NCBI GenBank assembly: GCA_002354135.1
Contig: DEKZ01000251.1
Span: 258-15,561 of the forward strand
Length of the DNA: 15,304 nucleotides
Reading direction: 5' to 3'
Origin: Massilia sp. UBA2709
Lineage (GTDB): Bacteria > Pseudomonadota > Gammaproteobacteria > Burkholderiales > Burkholderiaceae_D
The position numbers were made by a program, and so were the translations under genes. Positions within the stretch are counted from its first letter, which is position 1; each line of letters starts with the position of its first letter. Positions 1 to 7,151 of this stretch are shown here, in pieces. The notes beneath the pieces are model-generated. The model saw only the letters and a program-made list of their open reading frames with translations, had not been told where the DNA came from and ran no database searches.

Positions 1-404
1 CGGTGGCCGCCTTCAACCTGGTGTCGACCCTGGTCATGACGGTCAAGGACAAGCAGGCCGACATCGCCATCCTGCGCACCCTGGGCGCCTCGCCGCGTTC
101 GGTGATGAAGATCTTCATCGTCCAGGGCACCCTGGTCGGCGTGCTGGGCAGCCTGCTCGGCGTCGTGCTGGGCGTGCTGGTGGCGCTGAACGTGGACGTC
201 ATCGTGCCCGCCATCGAGCACACCTTCGGGGTCCAGTTCCTGTCGAAGGAGATCTACCTGATCAGCGAGATCCCGTCCGACCTGCGCTGGTTCGACGTCG
301 GCGCGATCGGCGGCGTGGCGGTGCTGCTGGCCTTCCTGTCCACCATCTACCCGAGCTGGGCGGCGGCGCGCGTGAAGCCGGCCGAAGCCCTGCGCTACGA
401 ATAA
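1..404 (+). CDS. Lipoprotein-releasing ABC transporter permease, LolC/LolE type (3' end only)
   Basis: This is the C-terminal 133 residues of an inner-membrane permease of the Lol system, which extracts lipoproteins from the inner membrane and hands them to LolA. The gene begins before the window; the GTG at base 3 is an internal valine codon, not a start. Visible parts are the end of one membrane helix (V-A-A-F-N-L-V-S-T-L), the cytoplasmic coupling segment D-K-Q-A-D-I-A-I-L-R-T-L-G-A-S typical of the MacB/FtsX-like permeases, two further hydrophobic helices, and the ending R-V-K-P-A-E-A-L-R-Y-E. It aligns without any gap to the last 133 residues of the next gene; I count about 31 differences by eye, roughly 77 % identity. 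The next gene starts two bases after its stop, so both belong to one operon with lolD. Which copy plays the LolC role and which the LolE role cannot be told from this piece. Confidence 0.93.
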   Translation, partial: VAAFNLVSTLVMTVKDKQADIAILRTLGASPRSVMKIFIVQGTLVGVLGSLLGVVLGVLVALNVDVIVPAIEHTFGVQFLSKEIYLISEIPSDLRWFDVGAIGGVAVLLAFLSTIYPSWAAARVKPAEALRYE

Positions 405-406
405 AC

Positions 407-1675
407 ATGAGCATTGTTCACAAACTGCCGTTCGAATGGCTGGTCGGCCTGCGCTACACGCGTGCGGGCAAGGGAACCGGCCAGAGCGGCTTCCTGTCCT
501 TTATCTCGCTGATCTCGGTCGCGGGCATCGCGCTTGGCGTGGCGGCCCTGATCATCGTGCTGTCGGTGATGAACGGCTTCCAGAAGCAGGTGACCGACCG
601 CATGCTGTCGGTGCTCGCCCACATCGAGGTGTTCGACACCCGCGGCGACATGCCGCAGTGGCGCGAAGCGGCCCAACAGGCCCTGAAGAACCCTGCGGTG
701 AAGGCGGCCGCGCCTTTCGTCGAGTCGCAGGGCCTGCTGCAGCAGCGCGACGGCGCCATGCGCCCGGCCACCATCCGCGGCGTGCTGCCCGAGGCCGAGC
801 GCAATATCTCGGAGGTAGCCAGCACCATGCGCCAGGGCAGCTTCGAGTCGCTCACGCCGGGCAGCTTCAACATCGTGCTCGGCAATGTGCTGGCGGCGTC
901 GCTGAACCTGCAGGTGGGCGACAAGGTGACCATGCTGCTGGCCCAGGCCCAGACCACGCCGGCCGGCATGCTGCCGCGCATGCGCAGCTTCACGGTCTCG
1001 GGCATCTTCGAATCCGGCCACGCCGAGTTCGATGCCGGCATGGCTTTCGTGAGCCTGCAGGACGCCGAGAAGATGGAGCGCCTGTCGGCCCCGGCCGGCC
1101 TGCGCCTGCGCATCGCCGACATGCACCAGGCGCCCCAGGTCGCGGCCGAACTGGAAAAATCGATGCCGGGCGAACTCGAGATGCGCGACTGGTCGAAGCT
1201 CAACGCCGTGTGGTTCGGCGCCGTACAGACCGAGAAGAAGATGATGTTCATCATCCTGACCCTGATCATCACGGTGGCCGCCTTCAACCTGGTCTCGACC
1301 CTGGTGATGACGGTGACCGACAAGCAGGCCGACATCGCCATCCTGCGCACGCTCGGCGCCTCGCCGGCCTCGATCCAGAAGATCTTCATGATCCAGGGCG
1401 CGATGGTCGGCGTGCTCGGCGCCGTGGTCGGGGTGGTCGGCGGGGTGCTGGTCGCCATGAACATCGATGTCATCGTTCCATTCATTGAACATTTGTTGGG
1501 AGTGCAGTTCTTGTCGAAGGATATCTACCAAAACAGCACCGTGCCGTCGGACCTGCGCTGGCCGGACGTTTTCAAAATCGGCGGCATCGCCGTGCTGCTG
1601 GCCTTCGTGGCCACGATCTATCCGAGCCGTTCGGCCTCGCGCGTGAAACCGGCGGAGGCGCTGCGCTATGAGTAA
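407..1675 (+). CDS. lolC: Lipoprotein-releasing ABC transporter permease, LolC/LolE type (second copy)
   Basis: Complete 422-residue permease of the LolCDE lipoprotein exporter, close to the usual family length. The layout is that of the family: a first helix at about residues 30-55 (S-F-I-S-L-I-S-V-A-G-I-A-L-G-V), a large periplasmic domain at about 56-275, then three helices near 279-303, 328-352 and 389-408. The coupling segment D-K-Q-A-D-I-A-I-L-R-T-L-G-A-S follows the second helix and should contact LolD. The ATG lies two bases after the stop of the preceding paralogue and has no clear Shine-Dalgarno sequence, so translation is probably coupled. Its end overlaps the start of lolD by eight bases. 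E. coli has two diverged permeases (LolC and LolE), while many proteobacteria use a single LolF-like permease; here two similar copies stand in tandem. The symbol lolC is a family-level label; lolE or lolF would be equally defensible. Confidence 0.93.
   Translation: MSIVHKLPFEWLVGLRYTRAGKGTGQSGFLSFISLISVAGIALGVAALIIVLSVMNGFQKQVTDRMLSVLAHIEVFDTRGDMPQWREAAQQALKNPAVKAAAPFVESQGLLQQRDGAMRPATIRGVLPEAERNISEVASTMRQGSFESLTPGSFNIVLGNVLAASLNLQVGDKVTMLLAQAQTTPAGMLPRMRSFTVSGIFESGHAEFDAGMAFVSLQDAEKMERLSAPAGLRLRIADMHQAPQVAAELEKSMPGELEMRDWSKLNAVWFGAVQTEKKMMFIILTLIITVAAFNLVSTLVMTVTDKQADIAILRTLGASPASIQKIFMIQGAMVGVLGAVVGVVGGVLVAMNIDVIVPFIEHLLGVQFLSKDIYQNSTVPSDLRWPDVFKIGGIAVLLAFVATIYPSRSASRVKPAEALRYE
1272..1675 (+). 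repeat. Second copy of a 404-base direct repeat (tandem lol permease 3' ends)
   Basis: Bases 1272-1675 pair one-to-one with bases 1-404 at a constant offset of 1271 and no insertions or deletions, both ending in a TAA stop. The first hundred bases are nearly identical at DNA level, and similarity is patchier after about base 1465. The repeat reflects gene duplication of the permease. The full extent of the first copy lies outside the window. Confidence 0.85.
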
Positions 1676-2378
1676 CATGACCGATATCGACAAGGCGAGC
1701 CCGGTGCTGGCCTGCCGCGCCCTGGGCAAGACTTTCAGGCAGGGCGAGTACCAGGTGCGGGTGCTCGACAACATCGATTTCGCGATCCGCCGTGGCGAGC
1801 GCGTGGCCATCGTCGGCGCGTCGGGTTCGGGCAAGTCGACCCTGCTGCACCTGCTGGGCGGGCTGGATACGCCGACCACCGGCTCGGTGACCCTGCTGGG
1901 CGAGGACTTCGCCACGCTCTCCGAAACCCGGCGCGGCGAGCTGCGCAACTCCTCGCTGGGTTTCGTCTACCAGTTCCACCACCTGCTGCCCGAATTCTCG
2001 GCCCTGGACAACGTCGCCATGCCGCTCCTGATCCGGCGCGAGAAGCGCGCGACCGCGCTCGAGAAGGCCCAGGCCATCCTCGAACGGGTGGGCCTGGGCA
2101 AGCGCGCCACCCACCGCCCTGGCGAATTGTCCGGCGGCGAACGCCAGCGCGTGGCCCTGGCGCGCGCCCTGGTCACCCAGCCGGCCTGCGTGCTGGCCGA
2201 CGAGCCGACCGGCAACCTCGACCACACGACGGCAATGGCGATCTTCGACCTGATGCTGGAGCTGTCGCGCACCCTCGGCACCTCGTTCGTGATCGTCACC
2301 CACGACATGGAACTGGCGCGCCGCTGCGACCGCGCGCTGCGCATGACCGAGCACGGCCTGCAGCCGCTGGAGGCCTGA
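1668..2378 (+). CDS. lolD: Lipoprotein-releasing system ATP-binding protein LolD
   Basis: A 236-residue ABC ATPase that powers release of lipoproteins from the inner membrane together with the two upstream permeases. All nucleotide-binding motifs are intact: Walker A G-A-S-G-S-G-K-S-T at 50-58, Q-loop glutamine at 102 in F-V-Y-Q-F-H-H-L-L-P-E-F, signature L-S-G-G-E at 154-158, Walker B C-V-L-A-D-E-P at 174-180 with the catalytic glutamate E179, and the switch histidine H212 in V-T-H-D. The sequence F-H-H-L-L-P-E-F after the Q-loop is characteristic of LolD among the MacB-like ATPases. The ATG at 1668 overlaps the permease gene by eight bases and is preceded by GGAGG at 1654-1658 with nine bases of spacing. 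A second in-frame ATG three codons later is possible. Known function of the family; position in the operon agrees. Confidence 0.97.
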   Translation: MSNMTDIDKASPVLACRALGKTFRQGEYQVRVLDNIDFAIRRGERVAIVGASGSGKSTLLHLLGGLDTPTTGSVTLLGEDFATLSETRRGELRNSSLGFVYQFHHLLPEFSALDNVAMPLLIRREKRATALEKAQAILERVGLGKRATHRPGELSGGERQRVALARALVTQPACVLADEPTGNLDHTTAMAIFDLMLELSRTLGTSFVIVTHDMELARRCDRALRMTEHGLQPLEA

Positions 2379-2382
2379 ATCC

Positions 2383-3183
2383 ATGTGGATCGACACCCAC
2401 TGCCACCTCGACGCCCACGAATTCGGCGCGCAGTCGCTGGAAGTCGCGCAGCGCGCCGGGCAGCAGGGGGTGTCGATGATCGTGATCCCGGCCGTGGCGC
2501 GCGCCAACTTCGAGGAGGTGGCGGCCCTGGCGGCGCAATCTCCGAACGCCAGCTATGCGCTCGGTATCCACCCGATTTATGTACCGCAGGCCGAGGACGA
2601 AGACCTGGACGTGCTGCGCGCGGCGGTGGAGAAGGCGATGCTTGACCCGCGTTTCGTCGCGATCGGCGAGATCGGCCTGGACTTCTTCCTGCCCATGCTG
2701 TGCGAGCCGGCGATGCGCGAGAAGCAGGAACGTTTTTTTCGCGCCCAGCTGCGCATCGCCCGCGACTTCGGCCTGCCCGTGCTGACCCACGTGCGCCGCT
2801 CCCAGGACCAGGTCCTGAAGCACCTGCGCCAGGTCACGCCGGCGGGCGGCATCGCGCACGCCTTCAACGGCTCCTTCCAGCAGGCCGAGGCCTTCATCAA
2901 ACTCGGCATGCACCTGGGCTTCGGCGGCGCCATGACCTTCACCCGCGCACTGCAGATCCGGCGCCTGGCGAGCGAATTGCCGCTCGAGTCCCTGGTGCTC
3001 GAGACCGATGCGCCCGATATTTCGCCGAGCTGGATCCACCCGGCGCGCAACAGCCCCGAGCAGTTGCCGGCGATCGGCGCGGCGCTGGCCGGCCTGCGCG
3101 GGATGGACGAAAGTGAACTACGCCAGGCCGCCTGGCGCAATTCGCTGGCCGCGGTTCCGCGCCTGGCGCCGCTGCTGTCGTAA
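2383..3183 (+). CDS. TatD-family metal-dependent hydrolase (YjjV-like)
   Basis: A 266-residue TIM-barrel amidohydrolase, the normal length of TatD/YcfH/YjjV proteins, which bind two divalent metals and have been described as 3'-5' exonucleases; the true substrate of each paralogue is less certain. The metal-binding set is complete: H6 and H8 in D-T-H-C-H-L-D, E96 in G-E-I-G-L-D, H136 in L-T-H-V-R-R, H159 in H-A-F-N-G-S and D209 in L-E-T-D-A-P-D. The H-x-R-R form of the third motif resembles E. coli YjjV more than TatD itself. GGAGG at 2369-2373 precedes the ATG by nine bases and lies inside the end of lolD, whose stop is only four bases upstream. This makes it a member of the lol operon. A role in lipoprotein export is not implied; such linkage is probably just operon sharing. 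Confidence 0.93.
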   Translation: MWIDTHCHLDAHEFGAQSLEVAQRAGQQGVSMIVIPAVARANFEEVAALAAQSPNASYALGIHPIYVPQAEDEDLDVLRAAVEKAMLDPRFVAIGEIGLDFFLPMLCEPAMREKQERFFRAQLRIARDFGLPVLTHVRRSQDQVLKHLRQVTPAGGIAHAFNGSFQQAEAFIKLGMHLGFGGAMTFTRALQIRRLASELPLESLVLETDAPDISPSWIHPARNSPEQLPAIGAALAGLRGMDESELRQAAWRNSLAAVPRLAPLLS

Positions 3184-3212
3184 GACGCGTTTTTCTACAA
3201 CCGGAGGCAAAG

Positions 3213-4193
3213 ATGATCGGACGGCTGCTGTCTTTCCTGGTGTGTGTCCTCATGCCCGCGCTTGTGCCCGCACCTGCGCTGGCGCAGTCCACGCAGTCCA
3301 TCGGCGAGGCCGGGATCGTGCTCGACACCCCGACCGGCAAGATCGTCGGCAGCCTGCTGCTGCCGGCCGCGGCTGGTCCGGTGCCGGTCGCCCTGATCAT
3401 CGCCGGCTCCGGACCCACGGACCGCGACGGCAATTCCAGCATGATCCCGGGCCGCAACGACAGCCTGCGCATGCTGGCCCAGGCGCTGGCACGGGCAGGG
3501 ATCGCTTCGGTCCGCTACGACAAGCGCGGCATCGGCGCCAGCGCCCAGGCCATGCAGAGCGAATCGGCGCTGCGCTTCGAGACGTATATCGATGACGCCG
3601 CCGCCTGGGTCGGCCGCCTGCGCAAGGATCCGCGCTTCTCCAGGGTGGCGGTGATCGGGCACAGCGAAGGATCACTGATCGGCATGGTCGCGGCCAGGCA
3701 GGCGGGCGCCGACGCCTTCGTCTCGATTGCCGGCGTCGGGACGCCGCTGCCGGCCGTGCTGCGGCGCCAGCTGGCGGACAAACTGCCGCCCGACCTGCTG
3801 AAGGAGAACGAGCGCATCCTGGGCGCGCTCGAGCGGGGCCAGACGGTGGACGGGGTCTCGCCGCTGCTGGCCGCCCTGTACCGTCCGAGCGTGCAGCCTT
3901 ACCTGATCTCGCAGTTCCGCTACGTGCCGGCCGAGCGCATCGCCGCGCTGTCGGTTCCGGTGCTGATCGTGCAGGGCACGACCGATATCCAGGTCGGCGT
4001 CGAGGATGCCCGGGCGCTGAAGAAGGCCAATCCGGGCGCTCGCCTGGAGATCGTCGAGGGCATGAACCATGTGCTCAAGATGGTGCCGGCGGACGGCGCG
4101 CAACTGGCGTCCTACGGCGACCCGGCGCTGCCGCTGGCGCCGGCGCTGGTCGGCGCCGTGACATCCTTCCTGCATGGGGCGATGGGGCGCTAG
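3213..4193 (+). CDS. Exported alpha/beta hydrolase, esterase-like
   Basis: A 326-residue serine hydrolase with a typical Sec signal peptide: positively charged start, hydrophobic core at about 5-20, and a probable cleavage after A-L-A at residue 24, giving a periplasmic or secreted enzyme. The catalytic triad can be proposed from the sequence: S151 in the nucleophile elbow G-H-S-E-G, D258 in Q-G-T-T-D-I-Q-V, and H286 in G-M-N-H-V-L-K. The region I-A-G-S-G-P-T-D-R-D near residue 64 would supply the oxyanion hole and is common in hydrolases annotated as alpha/beta-fold peptidases or acyl esterases. GGAGG at 3203-3207 stands five bases before the ATG. The gene follows the tatD-family gene by 29 bases without a visible terminator, so it may be cotranscribed. 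The substrate is unknown. It has the high-GC composition of the left flank, so it is not obviously part of the T6SS island. Confidence 0.88.
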   Translation: MIGRLLSFLVCVLMPALVPAPALAQSTQSIGEAGIVLDTPTGKIVGSLLLPAAAGPVPVALIIAGSGPTDRDGNSSMIPGRNDSLRMLAQALARAGIASVRYDKRGIGASAQAMQSESALRFETYIDDAAAWVGRLRKDPRFSRVAVIGHSEGSLIGMVAARQAGADAFVSIAGVGTPLPAVLRRQLADKLPPDLLKENERILGALERGQTVDGVSPLLAALYRPSVQPYLISQFRYVPAERIAALSVPVLIVQGTTDIQVGVEDARALKKANPGARLEIVEGMNHVLKMVPADGAQLASYGDPALPLAPALVGAVTSFLHGAMGR

Positions 4194-4223
4194 GGTCCAG
4201 GTGCGGCGGCGACGCGTTCCGGG

Positions 4224-4237
4224 CGTGAATATTCACG
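4224..4237. promoter_or_regulatory. Perfect 14-base palindrome upstream of vgrG
   Basis: The sequence CGTGAATATTCACG equals its own reverse complement and lies in the 159-base gap between the hydrolase gene and vgrG, the only sizeable gap ahead of the T6SS cassette. It is immediately followed by four T residues. It could be an operator for a dimeric regulator of the cassette, or a weak terminator hairpin for the upstream operon (five-base stem, four-base loop). The rest of the gap (4194-4342) shows no convincing -35/-10 pair or sigma-54 site. Confidence 0.35.
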
Positions 4238-4342
4238 TTTTCGCGCTGCGACACCGCCACGCCTGAACAGTTCAACCGGCGCATCGTGACGGAACGCAAC
4301 TGTGAAATGTCGGGTTCGTGTGACCATACCGTTTTCAACCAG

Positions 4343-4346
4343 GGAG
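4343..4346 (+). promoter_or_regulatory. Shine-Dalgarno GGAG that supports a TTG start for vgrG
   Basis: GGAG within AGGGAGA lies six bases before an in-frame TTG at 4353. The alternative ATG at 4302 has no comparable ribosome-binding sequence, and the 17 residues it would add do not look like the VgrG N-terminus. Confidence 0.6.
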
Positions 4347-4352
4347 ACGGAA

Positions 4353-7124
4353 TTGGACAGCGCGAGCGAGTTTCTCCGCGTGCTAGAGCACGAGAAGTCA
4401 CTGAGCACCGCGCACCGGGCCCTGCGCCTGCGACTGGCCCATGCCGAGGAACTCTCCGACGACATCCTGCTGCCCCAGCGGATCACGGGCATCGAATCGA
4501 TCTGCGGCGGCATCGACTACCGCGTGTCCTGCGTCGCCAGCGACGCGACGCTGCCGCTCAAGGAACTGATCGCGCTGCCGGCCGAGATCCAGGTCGTCAC
4601 CGACCGCGGCCAGCTGCGCAGCATCTGCGGCATCGTCACCGAGGCGCGCTCGGGCGACTCCGACGGCGCCCTCGCCACCTACCAGCTGGTGATCCGGGAC
4701 GCGCTGGCGGTCATGGAAAAGCGCGTCAACAGCCGCATCTTCCGCTACCAGAACGAGCTCGAGATCGTCCAGGTCCTGTTCGACGAATGGCGCCACGCTA
4801 ACGCCGTGCTGGCCGGCGCCTTCGAGTACGAACTCGATCCGCTGCTCGACATGCGCCTGTATCCGCCGCGCGAGCAGACCATGCAGTACAACGAATCCGA
4901 CGCCGCCTTCGTGCGGCGCCTGCTGCGCCGCCGCGGCATCTCGTGGACTGTGCGCCCGGGCCGCAGCCGCGCCACCTCGGTCGACCCGCTGCACGACCGC
5001 ACTCCCGCGCACACCCTGGTGCTGTTCGCCGACGCCAACGGCCTGCCCGAGAACGCCGCGGGCACTGTGCGCTACCACCGCGACGACCCGACCGACGACC
5101 GCGACACCATCACCTCCTGGGGCGCCGCCCGCACCCTGCAGCCGGGCAGCGCCACCCGCCACAGCTGGGACTACAAGAACCCGGGCGGCCTGCAGTTCAT
5201 GTCGACCACGGCCCGCGCCAGCCTGGACCAGGGCGGACACGGCAACGGCCTGGCGGCCAGCCTCGACGACTACCTGATCGAGACCCCGCACGCCGGCAAC
5301 GACGTCGAAGACCACTGGCGCCTCGGCCAGCTGCGCATGCAGCGCCACGAGCTCGAGGCCAAGTGCTTCCACGGCGAGGGCAGCGTGCGCGACTTCTGCG
5401 CCGGGCAGTACTTCACGCTTGCGGAGCATCCCGAGATCGACACCCATCCGGCGGCCGAACGCCAGTTCGTCATCACCGAATTGCACGTCAGTGCGCGCAA
5501 CAACCTGCCGGGCGATCTGTCGGCGCGGGTGGAGCGGCTGTTGGCGCAGAATGGATGGGATACGTCGGCCGCAGGCATAAACGAGCTGCCGGTGCGCGTA
5601 CGTTTTACGGCCGTGCGGCGCGGCGTACCCATCGTGCCCGCCTACGATCCGCGCGTCGACCTGCCGCATCCGCAGTTGCAAAGCGCGATCGTGGTCGGGC
5701 CGCAGAACGAAGAGGTTCATTGCGACAGGCTGGGGCGGGTAAAGATCCGCTTTCCCGGAATGCGCACCGTGGACCATGAGCATGCACACGGCGCGGGCGC
5801 ATCGGGCACCGCTGCCGATTCGGGCTGGGTGCGGGTCGCCTCGAACTGGGCCGGCAACGGTCCCGGCAGCCAGCAGCAGTTCGGCGCCTTGACGCTGCCT
5901 CGGGTCGGGACCGAGGTATTGGTTGCTTTTCTCGGCGGCGACCCGGACCGCCCCGTGATCCTGTCGCAAGTGTTCAATCAGGCCGGCGAGCCGCCCGCCC
6001 TGAGTCCACATGGCGGGCTGCCGGGCAACCGTTACCTTTCCGGCCTCAAGAGCCGTGAGATTGGCGGACAGCGTGGCAACCAGCTGCGTTTTGACGACAC
6101 GCGGGGCGAAATCAGCGCCCAGCTGGCAAGCGAGCACGCTGCTTCGCAGCTGAACCTGGGGTGGCTGACGCATCCGAAGGAGAACGGGATGGCCGAGCCG
6201 CGCGGGGAAGGGGCGGAGTTGCGTAGCGACCGCTACGTTGCCGTCCGCGGGCGGGATGGCGTGCTGATTTCGGCCGAGGCCTCGGCCAGGGCCGAGGGCG
6301 GGCAGATGGCGCGCGCGGGACTGGTCGGATTGACGGAGCTGATGCAGAGTATCGTGGACGAGATGGCCAAACTGGCCGTGCAGCAGGCGGGAGACGAACA
6401 CAGCACAGGACGCCTTGCAGAGCTGGTCGACAAGCTGAAGCGATGGGAAGCAGGGTCGAATACCGCGCCGGACCCCGGCAGTGCCGCCCCTATCGTCGCC
6501 GTGACAGCGCCGGCCGGGATCATCCTCGGCAGCCAGGACAATGTCGCTATCGGCTCGGAAAGGAAAGTCGACCTCGTCAGCGGCGGCGACGCCGAGGTCT
6601 CGACTGGTAACAACTTCTTCGTGCGCGCAGCGCGCGGTATCAGCGCGTTCGCCCAAACCCTGGGAATCAAGCTGGTCGCCGGCCGCGGCAACGTGACGGT
6701 GGAGGCCCAGCAGGGGGCGGTCGAAGTCAAGTCCTACGGCCGGATCAGCCTGATCTCTTCCGAAGCAATCCACATTGAGGCGCCGATTGTGCGGATTGTT
6801 TCGGAAGGGGCGCAGACTGACTGGACCGACGGCAGGATCACTCAGCAAAGTTCTGGGCAGCAGTTCATCAAGGCGACCTCCGTCGTGCGCGGCGCTGCCG
6901 GAGGGGGAAGTCCAACCGCATTGGACTTCCCGGCTACAAAAATCACGACCAACGAGCGCCTCGTTTTGCGGAGCCTGCAGACACGCGAACCCATTCCCAG
7001 CCAGCGCTACATAGCTCATCTGGAGGACGGCAGGACAATCGAAGGCATCAGCGACGAGGAGGGCCGCACGACGCTGGTCCAAAGCGACATGCTGGGTCCC
7101 GTTCGATTCGAACTTCTCCCCTAA
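4353..7124 (+). CDS. vgrG: Type VI secretion system spike protein VgrG
   Basis: VgrG trimers cap the Hcp tube of the T6SS and carry effectors on the spike. From the TTG start the protein has 923 residues; an ATG at 4302 would give 940. The N-terminal gp27-like part covers about residues 20-360, with the family pattern R-I-F-R-Y-Q-N-E-L-E-I-V-Q-V-L and the Q-Y-N-E-S-D-A-A-F segment. The gp5-like OB domain is around 455-545 (W-V-R-V-A-S-N-W-A-G, then P-R-V-G-T-E-V-L-V-A-F-L-G-G-D-P-D-R-P). A DUF2345 beta-rich needle follows at about 690-845, including V-T-A-P-A-G-I at 717. The last 60 or so residues form a separate tail containing D-G-R-T-I-E-G-I-S-D-E-E-G-R-T, of the kind found after the needle in other VgrGs and thought to hold cargo. 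No toxin domain is fused. The lipase gene follows after 27 bases. GC is very high in the first half and lower toward the 3' end. Confidence 0.95.
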   Translation: MDSASEFLRVLEHEKSLSTAHRALRLRLAHAEELSDDILLPQRITGIESICGGIDYRVSCVASDATLPLKELIALPAEIQVVTDRGQLRSICGIVTEARSGDSDGALATYQLVIRDALAVMEKRVNSRIFRYQNELEIVQVLFDEWRHANAVLAGAFEYELDPLLDMRLYPPREQTMQYNESDAAFVRRLLRRRGISWTVRPGRSRATSVDPLHDRTPAHTLVLFADANGLPENAAGTVRYHRDDPTDDRDTITSWGAARTLQPGSATRHSWDYKNPGGLQFMSTTARASLDQGGHGNGLAASLDDYLIETPHAGNDVEDHWRLGQLRMQRHELEAKCFHGEGSVRDFCAGQYFTLAEHPEIDTHPAAERQFVITELHVSARNNLPGDLSARVERLLAQNGWDTSAAGINELPVRVRFTAVRRGVPIVPAYDPRVDLPHPQLQSAIVVGPQNEEVHCDRLGRVKIRFPGMRTVDHEHAHGAGASGTAADSGWVRVASNWAGNGPGSQQQFGALTLPRVGTEVLVAFLGGDPDRPVILSQVFNQAGEPPALSPHGGLPGNRYLSGLKSREIGGQRGNQLRFDDTRGEISAQLASEHAASQLNLGWLTHPKENGMAEPRGEGAELRSDRYVAVRGRDGVLISAEASARAEGGQMARAGLVGLTELMQSIVDEMAKLAVQQAGDEHSTGRLAELVDKLKRWEAGSNTAPDPGSAAPIVAVTAPAGIILGSQDNVAIGSERKVDLVSGGDAEVSTGNNFFVRAARGISAFAQTLGIKLVAGRGNVTVEAQQGAVEVKSYGRISLISSEAIHIEAPIVRIVSEGAQTDWTDGRITQQSSGQQFIKATSVVRGAAGGGSPTALDFPATKITTNERLVLRSLQTREPIPSQRYIAHLEDGRTIEGISDEEGRTTLVQSDMLGPVRFELLP
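6905..6931. repeat. Perfect 11-base inverted repeat inside vgrG
   Basis: The arms are GGGAAGTCCAA (6905-6915) and TTGGACTTCCC (6921-6931), separated by the five-base loop CCGCA. They encode the linker G-G-S-P-T-A-L-D-F-P between the DUF2345 needle and the C-terminal tail of VgrG. No T-run follows on either strand, so it is not a standard intrinsic terminator. The mRNA would form a strong hairpin about 190 bases before the end of the gene. Confidence 0.85.
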
Positions 7125-7151
7125 CAGCCGTTCGACCAGCCAGGAGTTGCC

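Noticed and set aside
4302..4352. ATG at 4302 as vgrG start
   Set aside because: It has no ribosome-binding sequence, and the added residues do not resemble VgrG N-termini. The TTG at 4353 has GGAG at good spacing, so the ATG is kept only as an alternative.
6905..6931. Intrinsic terminator inside vgrG
   Set aside because: The stem is strong but no T-run follows on either strand, so it is reported only as a hairpin.
4398..7082. Very long open frame antisense to vgrG (894 codons)
   Set aside because: It is a mirror of the high-GC codon pattern of vgrG, shows no recognisable domain and is rich in arginine, alanine, glutamine and histidine as antisense shadows are.
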